A stretch of 20,559 nucleotides of DNA, taken from positions 1 to 20,559 of the forward strand of contig UQAI01000029.1 in NCBI GenBank assembly GCA_900538885.1, given 5' to 3'. Under the pieces are notes generated by a model. That model made no database searches. It saw nothing but the letters and a program-made list of their open reading frames with translations, and was not told the DNA's origin. The stretch comes from an uncultured Mollicutes bacterium. Its GTDB lineage: Bacteria > Bacillota_I > Bacilli_A > ML615J-28 > CAG-313. Of this stretch, positions 1 through 6,055 are shown one piece after another. Both the position numbers and the translations under genes were made by a program. Position 1 is the first letter of the stretch. Each line of letters starts with the position of its first letter.

Positions 1-77
1 AAAAATAATTTAATTATAGAGCAACTTACCAAGTAATTTTTTATATAATTTTTTTTCTTTTATTTTTAGACAAAAAG
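1..77. other. AT-rich intergenic start of window
   Basis: Very AT-rich sequence with T-runs and no reading frame of note. It holds a 4-bp ACTT/AAGT hairpin followed by six T at about 25-43, too weak to call a terminator. The preceding gene lies outside the window. Confidence 0.5.
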
Positions 78-91
78 TGATATAATATAAT
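78..91 (+). promoter_or_regulatory. Extended -10 promoter of the TauE/SafE gene
   Basis: TATAAT at 81-86 is preceded by TGA (78-80), giving the TGnTATAAT extended -10 pattern. A second TATAAT overlaps at 86-91. No good -35 is seen: the matching positions are only T-rich (TTTTAT at 58-63 or TTTTTA at 63-68). The start site would fall near 93-98, about 30 nt ahead of the ATG at 126. Confidence 0.6.
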
Positions 92-125
92 CTATAACAA
101 GCAATATGAATTGTAGGAGATATCT

Positions 126-899
126 ATGTTAAAAATAATCATTGTATGTTTTATTGCAGGAATTGGAGCAGGACTAGGAACAGGTTTTGCGGGAATGAGT
201 GCAGCGGCAGTTATTGCTCCAATACTTATTACTTTCTTAAAAATGGATCCTTATATGGCTGTTGGCATTGCACTTGCTAGTGATGTATTAGCTAGTGCTA
301 TTAGTGCTTATACATATGGCAAAAGCAAAAACCTAGATATTAGAAATGGACTTATTATGTTGGTCACAGTTTTGATATTTACTCTTGTAGGTAGCCTAAT
401 TGCCAAGTTAGTTCCTAGCAATACTATGGGGAATTTCTCAGTTTTTATGACAATGTTACTAGGAATTAAATTTATTATAAAACCTGTTATGACCACTAAA
501 GAAAAAATGGAATCTGTAAGTAGGAAAAAAAGAGTGATTCAATCCATTATTATGGGATCACTTGTTGGATTTATTTGTGGGTTCATTGGTGCTGGTGGCG
601 GAATGATGATGTTACTAGTTTTAACTAGCGTCTTAGGATATGAGCTAAAGACCGCAGTTGGAACAAGTGTATTTATTATGACATTTACCGCATTAACTGG
701 TTCAATTAGCCATTTTGTAATTGGCGGTATGCCTGATCTTTGGTGTTTAATCATTTGCATTGTTTCAACTTTGCTATGGGCAAGGATTGCAGCCGTACTT
801 GCGAATAAAGCAAAACCTGCCACTCTTAATCGAGTAACAGGTATAATCTTAACGGTTTTAGGCATTGTTATTCTTGCTGTTAATTTAATAAATAAGTAA
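126..899 (+). CDS. TauE/SafE (DUF81) family membrane permease
   Basis: A 257-residue, very hydrophobic protein of about eight membrane segments. It has two related halves, as expected of TauE/SafE permeases. Each half begins with a glycine-rich stretch: GTGFAGMSAAA near residues 18-28 and GFIGAGGGMMM near 152-162. The second is followed by AVGTSVFIMTFTAL, typical of the family. Members export or import small organic anions and sulfur compounds (sulfite, sulfoacetate, taurine-related), but the substrate cannot be read from sequence. The ATG is preceded by AGGAGA at 115-120. It is the only plus-strand gene here, convergent with truA, with its own promoter and terminator, so no neighbour suggests its cargo. 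Confidence 0.85.
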   Translation: MLKIIIVCFIAGIGAGLGTGFAGMSAAAVIAPILITFLKMDPYMAVGIALASDVLASAISAYTYGKSKNLDIRNGLIMLVTVLIFTLVGSLIAKLVPSNTMGNFSVFMTMLLGIKFIIKPVMTTKEKMESVSRKKRVIQSIIMGSLVGFICGFIGAGGGMMMLLVLTSVLGYELKTAVGTSVFIMTFTALTGSISHFVIGGMPDLWCLIICIVSTLLWARIAAVLANKAKPATLNRVTGIILTVLGIVILAVNLINK

Positions 900-919
900 A
901 GTCACATTGTGGCTTTTTT
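900..919 (+). terminator. Intrinsic terminator of the TauE/SafE gene
   Basis: Stem AGTCAC (900-905) with GTGGCT (909-914), loop ATT, one U-G pair, then a T-run through 919 and more T-rich sequence. It starts right after the TAA stop and overlaps the last bases of truA on the other strand. Read on the minus strand the stem has a mismatch and a poorer U-tract, so it may only partly stop truA transcripts. Confidence 0.65.
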
Positions 920-1652
920 ATTTATTATTATAGTATATTTTATACAGATATAATCCTTCAGCTGGAGCAGTCCAAGGCGCCTTAGTTCTATCTCTAGCTT
1001 CAATTATTTTATTAATGTCATTTATTGTTAACTTGTTTTCATTAACCTTCAATATTAACGCAATAATAATTCTAACCATATTTCTTAAAAACCCATCACC
1101 AACAATAGAAAATTCATATGTGCCATTATTTTCATTTACATCAAATGAATAAATGGTTCGAACTGTATTTTCTTTATCATGTCCCTTTGATAAGCTTTCA
1201 AAATCTTTTGTACCTATAAAATAAAGTAATGTTTTTTTAATAGTCTCAATATCTATCTTATAGGGATAGAAATATATATATTGCGATTTTAATGGATCAT
1301 ATTCATTAGTTGAAATGTAATAGCGATACTCTTTTTTAATAGCATCATATCTTGCATGAAATGAATCATCAACTATTTCTATTTCTTTAATATATATATG
1401 TGGCTTCAAAATTTTATTCATTGCCTTTTTCAACTGACTTAATGGTATTACTTGTTCACTATCAAAATGAGCAACCTGACCTATTGCATGAACTTTAGCA
1501 TCTGTCCTACCAGCACTTTTAATTTCTACTGGTTGTTTGAAAATTAAAGTCAAGCATTTTTCTATTTCTTCTTGTACTGTAATTTTGCTTTTTTGACGTT
1601 GATAACCATAAAAGTACGCACCATCATAACTAATTATCATTTTATATCGCAT
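918..1652 (-). CDS. truA: tRNA pseudouridine(38-40) synthase TruA
   Basis: A 244-residue TruA, normal length. It isomerises uridines 38-40 in tRNA anticodon arms to pseudouridine. The catalytic motif AGRTDAKVHA places the nucleophile at Asp51. The N-terminal ISYDGAYFYGYQRQ and the later GDGFLRNMVR are conserved TruA blocks. The ATG at 1652 sits inside the end of ecfT (11-nt overlap), with AAGGTG just upstream, so it is translated by coupling and is the last gene of the ECF operon. In many Firmicutes rplM-rpsI follow truA. Here the next gene is a convergent permease. Confidence 0.95.
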   Translation of the reverse strand: MRYKMIISYDGAYFYGYQRQKSKITVQEEIEKCLTLIFKQPVEIKSAGRTDAKVHAIGQVAHFDSEQVIPLSQLKKAMNKILKPHIYIKEIEIVDDSFHARYDAIKKEYRYYISTNEYDPLKSQYIYFYPYKIDIETIKKTLLYFIGTKDFESLSKGHDKENTVRTIYSFDVNENNGTYEFSIVGDGFLRNMVRIIIALILKVNENKLTINDINKIIEARDRTKAPWTAPAEGLYLYKIYYNNK

Positions 1653-2622
1653 GCCACACCTTCAATGTTATTAATGCAGCAAGTAAACAAGTCAAAATAA
1701 CTAAAGCTACATAATCCTTAATATGAAATCTAAGTTGATATAGTCTAGTTCTTTTTTCACCTGGTATATATCCCCTTGCTTCCATCGCATCAGCAAGATC
1801 TAATGCTCTTTTAAATGCAATTACAAACATTGGAATTAGCAGTGATATTATTTGTCTAACTTGAGTATGCAACTTTCCTTCTTTAAAATCAACACCACGA
1901 GATGCTTGGGCTTTTAAGATTTTATCAGTTTCATTAAATAGAGTTGGAATAAATCTTAATGCAATTGATATCATCATCGCAAGAATTGACGGTTTTAGCT
2001 TTATTAACTCAAGTGGTTTTAAATACCACTCTATTGCGGCGGAAAGATCTAGTGGTTTAGTTGTCAATGTCAAAGTTGTTGATAATAAAATTATTAAGAA
2101 AACTCTTGAAATAATGAATAAACCAGATATTAACCCTCCCTTATATATCCTTATAGTTGGATTCCATAAAATATTCATATTAAAAGTAAATGTGAATATA
2201 TATATACTCAAACCTAGTAATAATAGAAATACCAACATTTTGGCAGGTATATATTTTCTAAGTACAATAAATAAGAAAAATATAAGAACAACAACATCTA
2301 TACTGAATATACTAAAATACAAGTCAAACTCTGTGATTAGTTCACCATTCTTATTTGTCAATAGTTGGAAGATGAATGAAAATATTAACAAAATGGCAAT
2401 CTGCTTTAAACTTTTTAAATATTTTATAATTGGAACTGTAGATAAACAAATAATTATAATAATTACTAATGCAAGAATACCTAATAAAACAAAATTATTA
2501 AAAGGAATTAAAAAGGCGATTAACATAAATACTATTAAACCAAGTAATTTAATTCTTGGATCTAGTTTATGAATTATACTATTAGCATTATAGTACTGGC
2601 CAAAGGCGATTTTCTCATTCAT
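1642..2622 (-). CDS. ecfT: ECF transporter transmembrane component EcfT
   Basis: T subunit of an energy-coupling-factor transporter: it couples the two ATPases to interchangeable substrate-binding S subunits in the membrane. The opening YYNANSIIHKLDPRIKLL is typical, and the two Ala-Arg-Gly-type coupling motifs are present (SRG at 241-243 in AQASRGVDF, ARG at 282-284 in MEARGY). At 326 residues it is about 60 longer than the usual ~265. Residues ~107-152 form an apparent insertion with two hydrophobic stretches (109-121 and 128-147). I chose the ATG at 2622 because AAGGTGAT lies just upstream. A GTG at 2631 is also in frame. It overlaps ecfA2 by 8 nt and truA by 11 nt. Confidence 0.93.
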   Translation of the reverse strand: MNEKIAFGQYYNANSIIHKLDPRIKLLGLIVFMLIAFLIPFNNFVLLGILALVIIIIICLSTVPIIKYLKSLKQIAILLIFSFIFQLLTNKNGELITEFDLYFSIFSIDVVVLIFFLFIVLRKYIPAKMLVFLLLLGLSIYIFTFTFNMNILWNPTIRIYKGGLISGLFIISRVFLIILLSTTLTLTTKPLDLSAAIEWYLKPLELIKLKPSILAMMISIALRFIPTLFNETDKILKAQASRGVDFKEGKLHTQVRQIISLLIPMFVIAFKRALDLADAMEARGYIPGEKRTRLYQLRFHIKDYVALVILTCLLAALITLKVWHAI

Positions 2623-3493
2623 GATAATCACCTTCTTTATGTTCTTTTATGATTAGTCTTAACAATTCTTGTTTTGTTAATGGAATATTATCAAACTCAA
2701 TGAGCCCTCTATTTTTAAGTTCTAGGGCTATTTTAGCGCATTCTGGAAGTCCTAGGTTAAAACTTGATAATTTACTCACATCTTGAAATAATTCGCTTTT
2801 TGGCCCATCATATACTACATTACCTTCACGCATAACAATGATTCGCTTTGCATATTGAGCAACAACATTCATATCATGGGAAACCATTATAATTGTTTTA
2901 TGAGTTTCAGCTTGAAGATTTTGTAACAATTCCATCAATTCTAATTTGCTTTTCGGATCAAGTCCTACTGTTGGTTCATCAAGTATTAAGATACTAGGAT
3001 TACTAGCAAGAATTCCTGCTATTGCGGCTTTCCTCATTTGGCCACCACTAATAGAAAATGGTGATCTATCCAATATTTCTTCAGGAATTTTTAAAAGTTT
3101 TATCACTTTATCCGCTTCTTGTTTTGCCTCTTCAGGTTTCATTCCAAAATTCTTGGGTCCAAATAAAATATCTTTCATCACTGTATCTTCAAATAGTTGA
3201 TATTCGGGAAATTGAAAAACAAGACCTATATGCGCTCTAATTAATTTAAATTTTATTTTGGCATTTTTTCTTTTATTGTTCGAAACAACTTGTTCATTAA
3301 TTTGAATAGTACCACCAGTTGGTAAAAGTAGGGCATTCATCAATTGTACTAATGTTGATTTTCCACTACCTGTATGGCCAAGGATTGCTATAAATTCATC
3401 ATTATTATTAATACTAATATTAATATTGTTTAATGTGTTATTGGAAGCTTTTTTAAAATATTTAAACGTTACATTTTGAAAGTTAAGTCCCAT
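2615..3493 (-). CDS. ecfA2: ECF transporter ATPase EcfA2
   Basis: A 292-residue ABC ATPase, one of the two motor subunits of the ECF module. Walker A is GHTGSGKST (39-47), the Q-loop is FQFPEYQLF, Walker B with the D-loop is LILDEPTVGLDP, and the switch His is in IIMVSHD. The signature reads ISGGQMRKAA, where the common form is LSGGQMRR. The ATG at 3493 lies 25 nt inside ecfA1, preceded by GAGGA. FQFPEYQLFEDTV and QMRK are characteristic of EcfA2 rather than EcfA1. This is the only gene in the window that ends in TGA. Confidence 0.93.
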   Translation of the reverse strand: MGLNFQNVTFKYFKKASNNTLNNINISINNNDEFIAILGHTGSGKSTLVQLMNALLLPTGGTIQINEQVVSNNKRKNAKIKFKLIRAHIGLVFQFPEYQLFEDTVMKDILFGPKNFGMKPEEAKQEADKVIKLLKIPEEILDRSPFSISGGQMRKAAIAGILASNPSILILDEPTVGLDPKSKLELMELLQNLQAETHKTIIMVSHDMNVVAQYAKRIIVMREGNVVYDGPKSELFQDVSKLSSFNLGLPECAKIALELKNRGLIEFDNIPLTKQELLRLIIKEHKEGDYHE

Positions 3494-4302
3494 AATGCTT
3501 CCTCTAATTCTTTCTTTTTTGTTATGTTTAAATTTTTAATTTTATTCATGATATCAAGACTATCTAATAATGTTAAGCCACTGGCTTCCAATATCTCTTT
3601 TTCCTTTAATACTTCTTGCGGTTTTCCATCTAATACAATGTGCCCTTCATTAAGAACAATGACCCTATCTGCAAAAACAGCTTCTTCTAGGTTGTGAGTA
3701 ATTGTTATTATTGTCTTAGTACTTTCTTTCTTTAGTTTTTTTATCATTTCAATAATTTCAGATGTTCCCTTAGGATCTAGCATTGATGTTGCCTCGTCAA
3801 ATATTATTGTTTCTGTTTCCATCGCAAGAGCACCTGCTATCGCAACACGTTGTTTTTGACCACCTGATAGATCTTCAGGACTTACTAGTAAGTATTTTTC
3901 CATATTAACTAGTTTTGCATACTTATTAATTCGTTCAATCATTTCATCTCTAGGAATTTGATGGTTCTCTAAACCAAACGCAATATCATCTTGTACTGTA
4001 ACACCAACAAACTGATTATCGGGGTTTTGAAATATTATTCCCATTTTTGCATGTAGTTTATCAAGTTCAGTCTCTGTAATATTATTATCAGTCGTATCAA
4101 CATTATTTATATATATCGAACCAGAATCTGGTTGAAGTAGGCCCATCATTAATTTAGCGATGGTGCTCTTACCACTACCATTATGTCCAAGAATGCTAAT
4201 CATTTCACCAGGTTTAATTTCAAAAGATATGTTTTTTATGACATCATCAAGTCTAGAATCATCATCATATTTGAAACAAACATTTTTGAATTCAATCTTC
4301 AT
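3469..4302 (-). CDS. ecfA1: ECF transporter ATPase EcfA1
   Basis: A 277-residue ABC ATPase, partner of EcfA2. Walker A is GHNGSGKST (39-47), the Q-loop is FQNPDNQFVGVTV, the signature LSGGQKQRVA, Walker B and D-loop IIFDEATSMLDP, and the switch His lies in ITITHN. These are EcfA1 hallmarks. The frame is open to 4371, but the ATG at 4302 has a near-perfect GGAGGTGA ahead of it and begins at the conserved KIEFKNV strand, so the 23 upstream residues are rejected. First gene of the ecfA1-ecfA2-ecfT-truA operon. No S subunit is adjacent, as is usual for group II ECF systems where one module serves many S subunits encoded elsewhere. Confidence 0.94.
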   Translation of the reverse strand: MKIEFKNVCFKYDDDSRLDDVIKNISFEIKPGEMISILGHNGSGKSTIAKLMMGLLQPDSGSIYINNVDTTDNNITETELDKLHAKMGIIFQNPDNQFVGVTVQDDIAFGLENHQIPRDEMIERINKYAKLVNMEKYLLVSPEDLSGGQKQRVAIAGALAMETETIIFDEATSMLDPKGTSEIIEMIKKLKKESTKTIITITHNLEEAVFADRVIVLNEGHIVLDGKPQEVLKEKEILEASGLTLLDSLDIMNKIKNLNITKKKELEEALWDLTFKM

Positions 4303-4312
4303 AGTCACCTCC
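4303..4312 (-). promoter_or_regulatory. Strong ribosome binding site that fixes the ecfA1 start
   Basis: The minus strand reads GGAGGTGACT directly before the ATG at 4302. It matches the 16S rRNA 3' end over at least 8 bases and decides the start against the longer open frame. Confidence 0.85.
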
Positions 4313-4329
4313 GCATAAATTATATATAT

Positions 4330-4358
4330 ATTATAACATATTTGCCTAATATTATAAA
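4330..4358 (-). promoter_or_regulatory. Promoter of the ecfA1-ecfA2-ecfT-truA operon
   Basis: On the minus strand TATAAT (4335-4330) has an upstream TG at the extended -10 position, and TTTATA (4358-4353) lies 17 bp further up as a 4/6 -35. The predicted start near 4323 gives a leader of about 20 nt, too short for a riboswitch. The -35 immediately abuts the terminator U-run of the preceding gene (4360-4365). Confidence 0.65.
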
Positions 4359-4359
4359 G

Positions 4360-4385
4360 AAAAAAGCCCACAACAAATTGTGAGC
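4360..4385 (-). terminator. Intrinsic terminator after the M50 protease gene
   Basis: Arms 4378-4385 and 4366-4373 form an 8-bp stem in the minus-strand RNA (one G-U pair) with a 4-nt loop, followed by six U (4365-4360). The first base of the stem is the G of the TAG stop codon, so terminator and gene end share sequence. Confidence 0.8.
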
Positions 4386-5053
4386 TACATAACTATTTTA
4401 TATATAAGTTCTATAAAGAAATTATATATACTTTCTGTAATTTTAAGAATCGGAGAGTCAATATTAAAGAACGACAATATATATATTACAAGCATTATAC
4501 CCATCATGAAGAAAGTTCCATACTTTTGATATCCCATATATTCTTCATATGCACCTTTTGGAAGTACAATTCCTATAGCTTTAGATCCATCAAGTGGAGG
4601 AACTGGAATTAAATTGAATACACCTAACCCTATGTTTAGTATTGCAAGATAAGAAAAGAAATTATAGATAATTTCAAACACTATATTATACCCTAAACCA
4701 TTATGGTATTGTATCGCATAAGTGATTCCAATAATTACAAATGAAATAATCATTATTATAAAGTTCATAATTGGACCAGCAAGGGCAACAAGAGTCATGC
4801 CTACTTTTTTATTTTTATAATATGACGGATTAATAATCACAGGTTTTGCCCAACCAAAATGAAAAAATATTAAACATAACGCACCAATGGGATCTAAATG
4901 TTTTAATGGATTTAATGTAAGTCTGCCTGTTTCTTTTGGAGTAGGATCGCCTAACCAAAAAGATACTAATCCGTGAGCAAGTTCATGTAAAATAATAGCT
5001 ATAAGTGCAGCCGGTACTATATATAAATAATCTAATAATTGTTCTAATTTCAT
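4385..5053 (-). CDS. Site-2-type (M50 family) membrane zinc metalloprotease
   Basis: A 222-residue polytopic protein with the HExxH zinc motif HELAH at 23-27 inside the first membrane segment. The third zinc ligand is probably Asp155 in NLIPVPPLDGSK, the family's second signature. ALAGPIMNF (90-98) is also typical. It has no PDZ domain, so it is the compact M50 form seen in many Firmicutes (YwhC-like) rather than the RasP/RseP form. Such enzymes cut membrane segments of other proteins; the substrate is unknown. Seven bp separate it from the upstream membrane-protein gene, and no good ribosome binding site is seen, so translation is probably coupled. The pair ends at the terminator beginning in its stop codon. 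Confidence 0.9.
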   Translation of the reverse strand: MKLEQLLDYLYIVPAALIAIILHELAHGLVSFWLGDPTPKETGRLTLNPLKHLDPIGALCLIFFHFGWAKPVIINPSYYKNKKVGMTLVALAGPIMNFIIMIISFVIIGITYAIQYHNGLGYNIVFEIIYNFFSYLAILNIGLGVFNLIPVPPLDGSKAIGIVLPKGAYEEYMGYQKYGTFFMMGIMLVIYILSFFNIDSPILKITESIYNFFIELIYKIVM

Positions 5054-5060
5054 AATTATT

Positions 5061-5546
5061 TTACAACACCCTAATTATACCAATTGATAAGCCAAAGACA
5101 AACGCTATTATTAGCACTGTAACTGAATAAACAACAGATATTCCTAAAACAATTAAAATTTGTAGCAGTGCGTTCTTTCCTTTTTTGGAAAGTAATAATT
5201 TTAAGCAGAATAAAACCCCTGATATAGCACCACCAATTAATCCTCCGAAAATGAATAGCATTTCTAATATTGTTGTCAAAATTGCTAACAGCCAAATATA
5301 CCATTTAGTTGTTTCCACAAGTACTATTTCATTGTTGTTAATTATTAGTTTTAATCCAACAAATTGATTCCCTTTTATATAGATTGTTTTAAATTCTCCA
5401 TCTTCATTGTTGTAAGCAAATTCACTTTTTGAAATTTTACTACACAAAGCACCATTGTACATTACTTCTCTTTTTCCAGTCCAAAAAGATTCGTTATAAA
5501 CAAGTGGAGAGTTGCCTGTTCTTTCGTCATTAATTCTAACTCGCAT
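5061..5546 (-). CDS. Unrecognised membrane protein with an N-terminal soluble domain
   Basis: A 161-residue protein I do not recognise. Residues 1-80 are polar and look beta-rich, with the stretch ESFWTGKREVMYNG near 19-32 and an NNNEIVLVETT strand near 70-80. Residues 82-119 form one or two hydrophobic segments (WYIWLLAILTT..., then a glycine-rich GGLIGGAISG). A KKGK linker follows, then a long hydrophobic segment at 126-158. There is no cleavable signal peptide. The ATG at 5546 has GAGGTG upstream. It heads a two-gene unit with the M50 protease and has its own strong promoter, so it is not part of the ribosomal operon. It could be a substrate or partner of that protease; that is inference from adjacency only. 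Confidence 0.8.
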   Translation of the reverse strand: MRVRINDERTGNSPLVYNESFWTGKREVMYNGALCSKISKSEFAYNNEDGEFKTIYIKGNQFVGLKLIINNNEIVLVETTKWYIWLLAILTTILEMLFIFGGLIGGAISGVLFCLKLLLSKKGKNALLQILIVLGISVVYSVTVLIIAFVFGLSIGIIRVL

Positions 5547-5565
5547 ATTACACCTCGTTTTTGAT

Positions 5566-5594
5566 ATTATATCATTTTATTATAAACTTTTCAA
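5566..5594 (-). promoter_or_regulatory. Promoter of the membrane-protein/M50-protease cassette
   Basis: The minus strand shows TTGAAA (5594-5589), a spacer of exactly 17 bp, and TATAAT (5571-5566), a near-consensus housekeeping promoter. Transcription would start near 5559, about 13 nt before the ATG at 5546, with GAGGTG at 5556-5551. Confidence 0.8.
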
Positions 5595-5616
5595 CTAAAT
5601 CACATAAATTAGGATT

Positions 5617-5642
5617 CAAAAAACACCCTATCACTAGGGTGT
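5617..5642 (-). terminator. Terminator ending the S10-spc-alpha operon after rplQ
   Basis: A perfect 8-bp stem ACACCCTA/TAGGGTGT (5623-5642) with a 4-nt loop, followed on the minus strand by five to six U. It lies 30 bp after the rplQ stop and upstream of the next promoter, so it separates the ribosomal operon from the following cassette. Confidence 0.88.
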
Positions 5643-5672
5643 ATTTTATTCACAATTAAATCTAATTACATA

Positions 5673-6035
5673 TTAGATAAATTCAATGATTGCCATTTCA
5701 GTTGCATCGCCACGACGAGGACCAAGTTTTAATACTCTTGTGTAACCACCATTACGATCTACATACTTAGGAGCAATTTCATTAAATAATTTTTGAATCG
5801 CATAATTTCCTTCTGCATCTTTTTCAAAACGAACTATTTGAGCTGCTTGACGACGAGAAGCAAGAGTGTTTTTCTTACCTAATGTTACCATTCTATCAGC
5901 TAATCTTTTTAGTTCTTTTGCTTTTGCTTCAGTAGTTTCAATACGACCATTTATAATTAAATCAGTGATTAAATCGCGAAGTAAGGCTTTTCTAGGGCTA
6001 CTTTTACGACTTAATTTACGATAACCTAATGACAT
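5673..6035 (-). CDS. rplQ: 50S ribosomal protein L17
   Basis: A 120-residue L17 of normal bacterial length. It opens with the family block GYRKLSRKSSPRKALLRDL and ends with GPRRGDATEMAIIEF. It binds 23S rRNA on the solvent side of the 50S near the exit tunnel. Last gene of the operon, 20 bp after rpoA, with GAGGAGA upstream of the ATG. The rpoA-rplQ pairing is the usual end of the alpha operon. Confidence 0.98.
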   Translation of the reverse strand: MSLGYRKLSRKSSPRKALLRDLITDLIINGRIETTEAKAKELKRLADRMVTLGKKNTLASRRQAAQIVRFEKDAEGNYAIQKLFNEIAPKYVDRNGGYTRVLKLGPRRGDATEMAIIEFI

Positions 6036-6055
6036 ATTTTTTATCTCCTCTTCTA

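Noticed and set aside
25..43. ACTT/AAGT hairpin followed by six T, possible terminator of an upstream plus-strand gene
   Set aside because: Only four base pairs, all but one A-T; not distinguishable from AT-rich background.
539..865. 108-residue minus-strand frame opposite the permease
   Set aside because: Shadow of the TauE/SafE gene, no promoter or ribosome binding site, no recognisable domain.
2114..2572. 152-residue plus-strand frame opposite ecfT
   Set aside because: Antisense shadow of a hydrophobic gene, low-complexity Ile/Asn-rich, no ribosome binding site.
2588..2617. UGA as a sense (Trp) codon, extending ecfA2
   Set aside because: No other gene uses in-frame TGA, all Trp codons are TGG, and EcfA2 is already full length.
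4303..4323. Riboswitch upstream of the ECF operon
   Set aside because: The predicted leader is only about 20 nt, too short for any known vitamin or metal riboswitch.
4303..4371. 23 extra N-terminal residues of ecfA1
   Set aside because: They run through the promoter -10 and ribosome binding site; the start at 4302 is clearly preferred.
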